NCBI GenBank assembly: GCA_020849475.1
Contig: JADLGE010000034.1
Location: forward strand, 85,286-149,285
Direction: 5' to 3'
Origin: Gammaproteobacteria bacterium
GTDB lineage: Bacteria > Pseudomonadota > Gammaproteobacteria > Ga0077536
Length of the DNA stretch: 64,000 bases
Part shown: positions 46,814 to 54,340 of the stretch, in pieces
Position numbering within the stretch: the stretch's first letter is position 1
Layout: each line of letters starts with the position of its first letter
Position numbers and translations under genes: made by a program
Notes under the pieces: model-generated
What the model was told of the DNA's origin: nothing
Database searches by the model: none
Seen by the model: the letters and a program-made list of their open reading frames with translations, nothing else

Positions 46814-47845
46814 ATGGACTTGTCGTTACTGATCACAGGCCTTGGCTTAGGCATGGGTGAACTCGTCACTGTCGCGCGCCAGGCCGACAGCGCCGGCTTC
46901 GCCGGTTTCTACATGGCGGAAGTGCATCGCAGTGGCTTCGTGCCCTTGACCGCCGTCGCCGCGGCTACGCAGCGCATGCGCATCGGTCCCTATGTGCTGA
47001 ACGCCTACGCGCGCAGCCCGCTCATCACCGGCATGTCGGCGGTCGATCTCAATGAAGTGAGTGGCGGGCGGCTGGTGCTGGGCGTGGGCGGCGGCAATCG
47101 CATCATCAACGAGGTGTGGCAGGGCATCGCCCACGAACGTGTGTTGACCAAGATGGGCGATTACATCGAGATCTTGAGGCGCGTGGCGGCGACGCGTGTC
47201 GGTGAGCGCGTCGACTTCGACGGCGCGGTGCATCGCTGCCATTGGTCGCCGGTCATCGACCCCGGCGCGCAGGCTTTTCCTATCGTGCTGGCGGCGGTGT
47301 TTCCGAGCATGATGAAAGTCGCGGCGCGGGTGGCCGACGGCATCGGCGGTGGCGCCACGCTCGGCGTCGACTATCTGCGTGAAGTGCTGCGCCCGCAGGC
47401 GGCGCGCGTGGCGGCGGATGCCGGCCGTGATCCGGCGAGCCTGCGCTGGTCGGCGGTCGGTGTGCTTGCGATGGACGATGACCGCGACAAGGCGCGCAAT
47501 GCGGCGCGCGCCGCGCTGTGTCATTTCTATGCGCCCTTGCCACACCCCTATTACGAACACACCATGCGCGAGCAGGGCTTCGGCGCGGCGGCGGACGCGG
47601 CGCTCAAACACATGCCGGCCGGCGAGTTGCAGGCCGCGATGGCGGCCATTTCCGATGACTGTCTCGACACCCTGGTGATCGCCGGCACGCCGGCGGAATG
47701 TCGCGCGCGTATCGCGGCCTACAAGGGCGTGGTCGACGAGTTGCTGCTGTTGAACGTGATGCCGCCCGCGGCGGGCGATGCGGTGCTGGGCTACCAGAAC
47801 CTCATGGCCTTACCAGGCTTGCTCAGCGCGGCACTTCAAGCTTGA
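46814..47845 (+). CDS. Luciferase-like oxidoreductase
   Basis: 343 residues. ARQADSAGFAGFYMAEVHRSG and GRLVLGVGGGNRIINEVWQG mark an F420/FMN-dependent LLM-class enzyme, similar in pattern to 5,10-methylene-tetrahydromethanopterin-reductase-like proteins. Preceded by GGAGAG. It follows the ACAD-like monooxygenase by 18 bases. The 3' end overlaps the convergent 2OG-oxygenase gene by 23 bases. Confidence 0.85.
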   Translation: MDLSLLITGLGLGMGELVTVARQADSAGFAGFYMAEVHRSGFVPLTAVAAATQRMRIGPYVLNAYARSPLITGMSAVDLNEVSGGRLVLGVGGGNRIINEVWQGIAHERVLTKMGDYIEILRRVAATRVGERVDFDGAVHRCHWSPVIDPGAQAFPIVLAAVFPSMMKVAARVADGIGGGATLGVDYLREVLRPQAARVAADAGRDPASLRWSAVGVLAMDDDRDKARNAARAALCHFYAPLPHPYYEHTMREQGFGAAADAALKHMPAGELQAAMAAISDDCLDTLVIAGTPAECRARIAAYKGVVDELLLLNVMPPAAGDAVLGYQNLMALPGLLSAALQA

Positions 47846-48338
47846 AGGCGATGGTCACGCGCAGGCCGCCAAAGGCGCGGCTCGGTGGGCGGCCGGCGTG
47901 GTCGATGCGTGAATCGAACAGCAGTGCGCGATTGGGCGCCGGCAGCCACGCGCGCAGTACTTCCTCGCCGTCGTAGAACACCGTCTCGCCTTCCCACTCG
48001 CGACGCCATTCGCGCATCGGGTAATAAAGCAGAGTGTAGGTGTCGGCGCGCAGGTCGTCCTTGTGCACCTGCCCGCCCTGGCCAAAGGTGTGGCCGTTGG
48101 CATAAACGCGCACGATGCGCAGCGGCCGTTGCACGAGGCCTTCGCACAGCGGTTGCGCATGGCGCCACGCGCACTCGATGACCGCGTCGCCGTCGAGATC
48201 CATTTTCCAGAACGGCAGGGAGCCGCCCGGCGTCGACACATTGCCGAACAGCCAGCATGGCCGTTGCATCAAGGCCCACACTTCTTCATGCAAGGCCGCG
48301 GGCAACAGTGACGGCAGCAGACTCAGCAGCGCGCTCAT
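47823..48338 (-). CDS. 2OG-Fe(II) oxygenase family protein
   Basis: 171 residues. A double-stranded beta-helix with an iron triad (HKDD for His and Asp, DHAGRPPSRAFGGLRVTIAF for the distal His and the 2OG-binding Arg). Probably a prolyl-4-hydroxylase-like hydroxylase. ATG 48338 overlaps the stop of the PiuC-like gene (ATGA), so both are co-translated. Substrate unknown. Confidence 0.75.
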   Translation of the reverse strand: MSALLSLLPSLLPAALHEEVWALMQRPCWLFGNVSTPGGSLPFWKMDLDGDAVIECAWRHAQPLCEGLVQRPLRIVRVYANGHTFGQGGQVHKDDLRADTYTLLYYPMREWRREWEGETVFYDGEEVLRAWLPAPNRALLFDSRIDHAGRPPSRAFGGLRVTIAFKLEVPR

Positions 48339-49006
48339 GTTTCTGCCCACATGCGCATCAAGGTGTGATAGCAGTTGTTGAGCGCCATGAGTTCGGTGCT
48401 TTCACCATGGCGAACATGGATGCCGCCCATGGCGCGGTCCATCTGCGCGAGCAATTGACGTTGCTCCGGGGAGCGCACCAGGCTTTCCACCCAGGTGATG
48501 GCCGCGAGGCGCACGCCACGTGTGACCGGGGCGACGCGGTGCAAAAAATACGGCGGATAAGCCACTAACGATCCTGCTGGCAGTTTCACGGCGCGCTCTT
48601 CGTTGCCGGTGTTGATCATGAGTTCGCCACCGTCGTAACTTGCCGGGTCGGACAGGAACAGCGTCACCGCCACATCGGTGCGCATCTGCTGGGGCGTGAG
48701 CAGAATGGCGTTATCGACATGCTCGCCGTATTGCATGCCCGGCGTGTAACGGCTGAACATGGGTGGGAAGGCGCGGCGCGGAAACGCGCTGTGGTGGAAC
48801 AGCGCATTGCGTTTGAGTGCCTCCAGCACCAGGCGCACGCCGTCCTGCACGGCAGGATGTTCGGACGGCAACTGCTGATTGTGTTTGACCGTCGCCGCCA
48901 GGCCCTGCGCGGTGCTTTTGCCATCGACCGGTGCGACGTTGTCGAACAGCGCGGTCAAGGTGGTGATTTCAGCGGCGGTCAGTACTTGATCGATGCGGGT
49001 CAGCAT
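48335..49006 (-). CDS. piuC: PKHD-type Fe2+-dependent dioxygenase (PiuC/YbiX family)
   Basis: 223 residues, the normal family length. RYTPGMQYGEHVDNAI carries the first His and the Asp, LPAGSLVAYPPYFLHRVAPV the distal His, and RGVRLAAITWVESLVR the basic 2OG contact. PiuC/YbiX genes are usually linked to TonB siderophore receptors; none is seen here. Start 49006 gives the canonical MLTRIDQVL N-terminus. Confidence 0.9.
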   Translation of the reverse strand: MLTRIDQVLTAAEITTLTALFDNVAPVDGKSTAQGLAATVKHNQQLPSEHPAVQDGVRLVLEALKRNALFHHSAFPRRAFPPMFSRYTPGMQYGEHVDNAILLTPQQMRTDVAVTLFLSDPASYDGGELMINTGNEERAVKLPAGSLVAYPPYFLHRVAPVTRGVRLAAITWVESLVRSPEQRQLLAQMDRAMGGIHVRHGESTELMALNNCYHTLMRMWAET

Positions 49007-49152
49007 GGGGGCGCGCCAGAAAGGGACTGGCGCGATTATGTGCCAGCCAATTCGAGCAGACCAGCAAGCGCCGGGCCACAATGCGCGCGCCGGCATAGGG
49101 TAGGATGGCGGCACAGTTTGACAGTGCCGGCGACGAACGAGGTGTGGACGCG

Positions 49153-50181
49153 ATGAATGAAGAGCAGATGAGTGACATGGATCTGGAACGCACCAAGAGC
49201 CCGCTGCGCGCGGGCGTGATAGCGGCCCTGGGCCTGCTGGCGGTGGTAGTGGGCGCGCTCATGTTCTACTGGGATGACGAACCGGCGTTGTTCGATGTGC
49301 GCGCCGCGGCCCGCAACCACGTGACCTCGGCCGAAGATGCCAACATCACCGGCGTCACCACTGTCGCGACCCTGGTGCAGGTGGCCGAGACTTTGCTCGA
49401 CAAGCGCGGTGGCTATCTTTCCAATGATCGCCTGCCGCCTGGCGTGCTGATGGACAACATGCCCAACTGGGAATTCGGCGCGCTGACCCAGGTGCGCGAT
49501 CTGGCCAAGGCTCTGCGCAACGACTTCAGTCGTTCCCAGACCCAGTCCAGTGAAGATGGCGATTTGTCGGTGGCCGAGCCGCAGTTCAACTTCGACAACT
49601 CGTCCTGGATTTTGCCCTCCACCGAAGGCGAATACCGCAAGGCCATCAACGCGCTGCAGCGCTATCTCAATCGCCTGGTCGACGACAACCACGAAGATGC
49701 GCAGTTCTATGCACGCGCCGATAACCTCGCCGACTGGCTGGCCATCGTCGAGAAGCGGCTTGGCAGCTTGTCGCAACGTCTGAGCGCGTCGGTCGGCGTG
49801 TCGCGCGTGAATGTGGACCTGGGCGGCGAAGCGAGCGGTGGGCAGTCCAAGCCGCGCGCCGCACAGATGGAAGTCAAGACGCCGTGGACCAAGCTCGATG
49901 ACGAATTCTACGAAGCGCGCGGTGCGACCTGGGCTTTGATCCAGTTTCTGCGTGCAATTGAAATCGACTGCCGTTCGGTGCTGGAAAAGAAGAACGCGCG
50001 GGTCAGCCTGCAGCAGATCATCCGCGAACTGGAATCGACCCAGGACACCGTCTGGAGCCCGGTCATTCTCAATGGCACCGGCTTTGGCTTCGTCGCCAAC
50101 CATTCGCTGGTGATGGCCTCGTTCATTTCGCGCGCCAACGCGGCGGTCATCGATCTGCGCAATCTGCTTTCCAACGGTTGA
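49153..50181 (+). CDS. DUF2333 family protein
   Basis: 342 residues with one N-terminal transmembrane helix (LRAGVIAALGLLAVVVGALMF) and a helical periplasmic domain. KRGGYLSNDRLPPGVLMDNMP and RDLAKALRNDFSRSQTQSSED match DUF2333, known mostly from gammaproteobacteria and of unknown function. Start 49153 follows GAGGTG; ATGs slightly later are possible. The CoA-transferase genes follow after 7 bases. Confidence 0.88.
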   Translation: MNEEQMSDMDLERTKSPLRAGVIAALGLLAVVVGALMFYWDDEPALFDVRAAARNHVTSAEDANITGVTTVATLVQVAETLLDKRGGYLSNDRLPPGVLMDNMPNWEFGALTQVRDLAKALRNDFSRSQTQSSEDGDLSVAEPQFNFDNSSWILPSTEGEYRKAINALQRYLNRLVDDNHEDAQFYARADNLADWLAIVEKRLGSLSQRLSASVGVSRVNVDLGGEASGGQSKPRAAQMEVKTPWTKLDDEFYEARGATWALIQFLRAIEIDCRSVLEKKNARVSLQQIIRELESTQDTVWSPVILNGTGFGFVANHSLVMASFISRANAAVIDLRNLLSNG

Positions 50182-50188
50182 TGCGCTG

Positions 50189-51061
50189 ATGAGCAGCGGC
50201 GTGCGCACTGAACGGCTGTGCGACGAGATCGATGCCGCGGCGACGCTGGCTGATGGCATGACCATCGCCATCGGTGAGCCGGCGCCGATGGCCATGGTGC
50301 GGCACATCATCCGCCGCAATCTGCGCAACCTCACCGTCATCGCCAGCGGCCTCACGCTCGACCTGCTGGTGGCCGCCGGCTGCGTGAAGAAAGCCATCAG
50401 CTATTACGCCGGCGGTGGTTTCGGGGTGCCGGTGGCGCCGGCCTTTCGACGCGCGGTGGAACGCGGCGAAGTGACGGTGTGGGAATGCGAGGAAGGCATC
50501 TTGACCAGCGGCCTCGAAGCGGCGGGCAAGGGTCTGCCGTTTCTGCCGTGGCGTGGCGGTGTCGGCACTTCGCTGCCGGAGCTCAATACTGACCTCAAGA
50601 TTATCGAAGATCCCATTCGCGGCGAGACGCTGCTGGCGGTGCCGGCCATCAAGCCCGATGTCACGCTGCTGCATGCCGCCACTGCCGACGTCTACGGCAA
50701 TGTGCAACACCACGGCGGTCCGGGCTGGCTGGACTTGTTCCTGGCGCGCGCCGCCGAGCGCACTATCGTGCAGGTCGAAAAAATCATCTCCAACGAACAG
50801 GTGCGCGCCAACGCCTGGGCCACCACCATCGGTCGAGCCGATGCGGTGCTGCGCATGCCGTGGGGCGCTCACCCGTATTACAGCCGCGGTTACTACCTGC
50901 AGGACAGCGCGCTGCTGAAAGACTATGTGAGCGCCGCCGAGCGCGACGACGGCGCGGGTCTGCCGGCATTTCTTGGCCATTACTGCCGTGAGCCCGCCAC
51001 CCATGCCGACTACCTGGAACGCATCGGCATCAAGCGCCTGCTTTCCCTGCACGAGTACTGA
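50189..51061 (+). CDS. CoA-transferase family I, alpha subunit (IpdA-like)
   Basis: 290 residues. GMTIAIGEPAPMAMVRHIIR, the Glu-containing CEEGILTSGL and LPFLPWRGGVGTSLP follow the IpdA pattern. IpdAB-type proteins open a ring in the CoA-linked degradation of the steroid C/D rings, while other relatives are ordinary CoA-transferases. Paired with the beta subunit 9 bases downstream. Substrate here is unproven. Confidence 0.85.
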   Translation: MSSGVRTERLCDEIDAAATLADGMTIAIGEPAPMAMVRHIIRRNLRNLTVIASGLTLDLLVAAGCVKKAISYYAGGGFGVPVAPAFRRAVERGEVTVWECEEGILTSGLEAAGKGLPFLPWRGGVGTSLPELNTDLKIIEDPIRGETLLAVPAIKPDVTLLHAATADVYGNVQHHGGPGWLDLFLARAAERTIVQVEKIISNEQVRANAWATTIGRADAVLRMPWGAHPYYSRGYYLQDSALLKDYVSAAERDDGAGLPAFLGHYCREPATHADYLERIGIKRLLSLHEY

Positions 51062-51070
51062 GAGGCGCGC

Positions 51071-51856
51071 ATGAGCATTGATTGCAGCGTCTCGGAATTG
51101 TTGACGTGCTTTCTCGCGCGCGATTTGAACGACGGCGAAGAACTGCAGGTGGGTGTGGCCTTGCCCATCCCCGAAGCGGCGGTGCGTCTCGCCCATCTCA
51201 TGCACGGCCCGAACATGGAGCTCATCTTCCTGGGCGCGCGCATGAATGTGCATCACCTCGAACGCGTGCCGCTGCCGGCTTTCGGCTGGGACAACCGCGT
51301 GGTGCGCTGGACCGAATCTTTCAGCGATCGCGGCCACCGCTTCGACCAGGTCAAGGACTGGCACCGACGGGTGTTCTTCATCGGCGGCATCCAGGTCGAT
51401 CCTTTCGGTAATACCAACCTCATCGGCGTTGGCGAGGATTATTCGCGTCTGAAATTCCGCGGCCCGGGCTCGGTCGGCACACCAACCTTGACCACCCACG
51501 TCGGGCGCTACTACATCGTCTTGAACAGCCACAGCCCGCGCATCTTCGTGCCGAAGTGCGATTTCATAAGCACGGTGGGCTGGGGGCAGGGCGGCGCCGA
51601 CGCGCGCACGCGTCTCGGCCTGCCGGGCGGTGGACCCAAGTATTGCGTCACTCCGCTGTGCATCATGGATTTCAGCGAAGACGAAAAGCGCATGCGGCTG
51701 CGCTCGGTGCATCCGGGCGTGAGCGTCGCGGACGTGCAACGCCAGACCGGCTTTCCTCTGTTGATTCCCGACGAGGTGCCGACCACGCCATTGCCGACGT
51801 CGCGGGAACTGGACGTGCTGCGCAGCCGTGTCGACTGGGTCGGCGCATTGCGCTGA
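51071..51856 (+). CDS. CoA-transferase family I, beta subunit (IpdB-like)
   Basis: 261 residues. VALPIPEAAVRLAHLMHGPNM, FFIGGIQVDPFGNTNLIGVG and GPGSVGTPTLTTHVGRYYI match the second subunit of IpdAB-like CoA-transferases. It forms a complex with the preceding alpha subunit. The shared terminator region follows on the opposite strand for the porin-like gene. Confidence 0.85.
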   Translation: MSIDCSVSELLTCFLARDLNDGEELQVGVALPIPEAAVRLAHLMHGPNMELIFLGARMNVHHLERVPLPAFGWDNRVVRWTESFSDRGHRFDQVKDWHRRVFFIGGIQVDPFGNTNLIGVGEDYSRLKFRGPGSVGTPTLTTHVGRYYIVLNSHSPRIFVPKCDFISTVGWGQGGADARTRLGLPGGGPKYCVTPLCIMDFSEDEKRMRLRSVHPGVSVADVQRQTGFPLLIPDEVPTTPLPTSRELDVLRSRVDWVGALR

Positions 51857-51882
51857 ACCCACGTCACGTTTGACCCGCGCAT

Positions 51883-51914
51883 AAAAAAAGGCCGAGCCCT
51901 TGCGGGCCCGGCCT
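51883..51914 (-). terminator. Rho-independent terminator of the porin-like gene
   Basis: On the minus strand, GGCCGGGCCC and GGGCTCGGCC pair around GCAA and are followed by seven T. It lies 28 bases after the porin-like stop. Confidence 0.9.
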
Positions 51915-51941
51915 CGATGCTGCCTGAAGCAGCGATTCGAC

Positions 51942-52919
51942 TTAGAACGCGATGCCGAGAGAGATACCAGCCGTCCAGGTGTCGTTGCTCTGGTGGGTGT
52001 TGAGCTCCAGACCCTTGGCGAGACCTGCCGCATTGGCGGCCGCCACCGCGCCAGAACCGTAGTCCGGGTCGGTCAGGTTGGCCGACAGGTGGTAACGCAT
52101 GTCGGCGCCGATGGTGATGCCCGGCATCACCTCGTAGTCCACACCGGCACCGAACTGCACGCCGATATCAAGATAGTTGGTGCTGTCGGACGGCGGCGAA
52201 ATGACGTTGAGATCCAGGCCGGCCGGAATGATCCAGGGACGCAGCTTCGAGCCTTCCATGAACTTGATCTTGGGCGCGGCGCTGACCGTCAGCATCATGA
52301 GGTTTTGCTTGCCCTTGATGTTGGTGCAGTTGAGTGCACCCGGTACACCGCCGGCCTTCACATCGTTCAGCAGCAGACACTCGGCGACCGGGCCGATGAG
52401 GTGCGCGTCCTTGCTGCCCATGTTGCGGAATTCGAGACCGAGTTCGGCAATGGTCCACGCACCCGGCAGCAGGCCCAGGGTGTCACGCGACAGCAGGAAG
52501 TCGAAACCGGCGCCGAAGTACCAGCCGTCATCACGCTTGTTCTGGATGTCGGCCAGGCCAATCGCGCCCGGCACGTTGATCATGTCGGTGAAGGCGCCGT
52601 TGGAGCGGTCGTCGGGCATCTTGGCGTAGCCGCCACGGAAGAACACGCGGTTGCCCGCTTCCTTGGCCGGGGCAGCGGCAGGGGCCGGGGCGGTCTCGAC
52701 CTTGGCGACGCGGGTTTCAATCTCCGCGACCTTCTGTTCCTGGGCCGGGGCCTGGGCGGCGACCTTGGCGAGTTCAGCACGCAGTGCCGACATCTCCTGT
52801 TCCATCTGGTTCAGGCGTTGTTGCAGCGCCGCCACATCGGCCTCGGCATGGGCGCCGGCACATGCGAGCGCGAGGCCTGCGGCTATTGCGGTCCTGGTAA
52901 ATGTCTTTTGACGGTTCAT
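51942..52919 (-). CDS. Porin-like outer-membrane beta-barrel protein
   Basis: 325 residues: a signal peptide (AIAAGLALACAGAHA), a coiled coil (VAALQQRLNQMEQEMSALR, about 28-75), an Ala/Pro linker, then a predicted beta-barrel ending in Phe (ISLGIAF), the usual outer-membrane insertion signal. It resembles peptidoglycan-proximal coiled-coil porins or OmpA-like barrels. Substrate unknown. AGAGG lies upstream of the start. Its own promoter and terminator are visible, so it is probably a highly expressed single gene. Confidence 0.82.
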   Translation of the reverse strand: MNRQKTFTRTAIAAGLALACAGAHAEADVAALQQRLNQMEQEMSALRAELAKVAAQAPAQEQKVAEIETRVAKVETAPAPAAAPAKEAGNRVFFRGGYAKMPDDRSNGAFTDMINVPGAIGLADIQNKRDDGWYFGAGFDFLLSRDTLGLLPGAWTIAELGLEFRNMGSKDAHLIGPVAECLLLNDVKAGGVPGALNCTNIKGKQNLMMLTVSAAPKIKFMEGSKLRPWIIPAGLDLNVISPPSDSTNYLDIGVQFGAGVDYEVMPGITIGADMRYHLSANLTDPDYGSGAVAAANAAGLAKGLELNTHQSNDTWTAGISLGIAF

Positions 52920-53002
52920 CGTCGTTTCCTCTTCTAGTCTGATCAGCAGGTTGTCTCGCCACCCCGTTCCCCGGGCAGCACTTGGAGCAAAGTCTGAAAG
53001 TG

Positions 53003-53031
53003 TTTATGGAAATTCAGTTGATCGCGATCAA
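53003..53031 (-). promoter_or_regulatory. Candidate promoter of the porin-like gene with palindrome
   Basis: On the minus strand TTGATC (-35) and CATAAA (-10) are 17 bases apart. The -35 lies in the perfect 14-bp palindrome TTGATCGCGATCAA (53018-53031), a candidate operator. Confidence 0.45.
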
Positions 53032-53078
53032 GCCGGAGCGCGATGCGATGCTTTCGGCATACAAACCACAACGTCCGA

Positions 53079-53090
53079 CCGATATATCGG
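53079..53090. promoter_or_regulatory. Perfect 12-bp palindrome CCGATATATCGG
   Basis: Lies 48 bases beyond the first palindrome in the same divergent region; possible regulator site for either gene. Confidence 0.3.
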
Positions 53091-53270
53091 GAAAACTGCT
53101 ACGGGATTGAGGAAGTGGGGCTAGGGGGATTTACGTAAGGACGGGACGGCCGGCGCGCCTCACCGGCGCTTTCGCACTCACTTTCATCGGTGCGCGAACA
53201 TCGTCGACACTATGGGCCAGCGCCAGCGCCGCGCCGCCACAACAACAACGCCAGCAGCAGAGGGGAGAGT

Positions 53271-54251
53271 ATGTATCCGCCAAGATTCGGCCTGTTCCTG
53301 TTACCCAACGATGTGCGCGAAGCGGTGACCGCCGCGCGTCGCGCCGAGGATGACGGTTATTACTCGGTGTCGGTCAACGACCATTTTTATTCGCCGTTTG
53401 GCGGCCCGCGCACACCGCAGCTCGAATGCTTCACGGTGCTGACGGCGATGGCCATGGTCACACGCCGCGTGAAGCTTGCCCCTGCGGTGGTGGCGGCCTC
53501 GTTCCGCTCACCGGCGCTGCTCGCCAAATGCGCCACCACGCTCGACCACGCCAGTGACGGGCGCCTGATACTCGGCCTCGGCGCCGGCTGGCAGGTCAGC
53601 GAATATGTCGCCCATGGCTATCCCTTCCCACCGACACCGCAGCGTGTCGAAGAATTAGCCGAGCAGTTGCAGGTATTGAAAGCGCTGTGGAGCGAAGACG
53701 CACCCCGCTATCAAGGTAAGTATTTCAGCATCACCGACGGCGGCAACCATCCCAAGCCGCTGCAACAGCCCGGCCCGCCCATCATGCTCGGCGGCTCAGC
53801 GCCATCGATACTGAAACTCGCGGCCGAACACGCCAGGATCCTCAACATCATCCCGCCCACCTCCAACGGCAAGGATTTCCCCAACGACCCCGCCGCCACG
53901 GTGCGCTTCACCATGGACGTCATGAAAAAGAAGATCGCCACCTTGGGCGATCTCATGCAGGCCCACGGCCGCCAGCGCAACGACATCGAACTCGGCGGCC
54001 TGCTGCTGCTCGGCATGTCGCGCCACCAGAACGACAGCGCGCTGCGCGACATGGCGAAGAATCTAGGATTTCCCGACTACGCGTCGGCGCAGCGTTCACC
54101 GGTGGCGCTGCTGGGCACGCCGGCCGAGGTGCGCGATGAACTGGCGCGGCGCATCGAAGAGACCGGGGTGACGTATTACATGATGTTCGCGGCGACGGAC
54201 GAGTCGTGGAGTCTGTTTTCGAAGGAGGTGTTGCCGCGGTTCGGGGGGTGA
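53271..54251 (+). CDS. Luciferase-like F420-type oxidoreductase
   Basis: 326 residues. AARRAEDDGYYSVSVNDHFYS, ATTLDHASDGRLILGLGAGWQ and YPFPPTPQRVEELAEQL identify an LLM-class F420-dependent-like oxidoreductase. Start 53271 follows AGGGGAG. Substrate unknown. It is the third LLM-class enzyme in the window. Confidence 0.88.
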   Translation: MYPPRFGLFLLPNDVREAVTAARRAEDDGYYSVSVNDHFYSPFGGPRTPQLECFTVLTAMAMVTRRVKLAPAVVAASFRSPALLAKCATTLDHASDGRLILGLGAGWQVSEYVAHGYPFPPTPQRVEELAEQLQVLKALWSEDAPRYQGKYFSITDGGNHPKPLQQPGPPIMLGGSAPSILKLAAEHARILNIIPPTSNGKDFPNDPAATVRFTMDVMKKKIATLGDLMQAHGRQRNDIELGGLLLLGMSRHQNDSALRDMAKNLGFPDYASAQRSPVALLGTPAEVRDELARRIEETGVTYYMMFAATDESWSLFSKEVLPRFGG

Positions 54252-54340
54252 TAGCCTCCTTCGCCAAGCGGTGTTCTTCCCGGCTCCCGACCGCTTCTAA
54301 TCAAATTGCGCGCATGACAGCGCGTTAGGAAGGGCATGCG

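Larger units (their letters stand above)
52920..53270. other. Regulatory divergent region
   Basis: 351 bases between the porin-like and luciferase-like genes. It contains a candidate minus-strand promoter and two perfect palindromes, listed separately. Confidence 0.5.
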
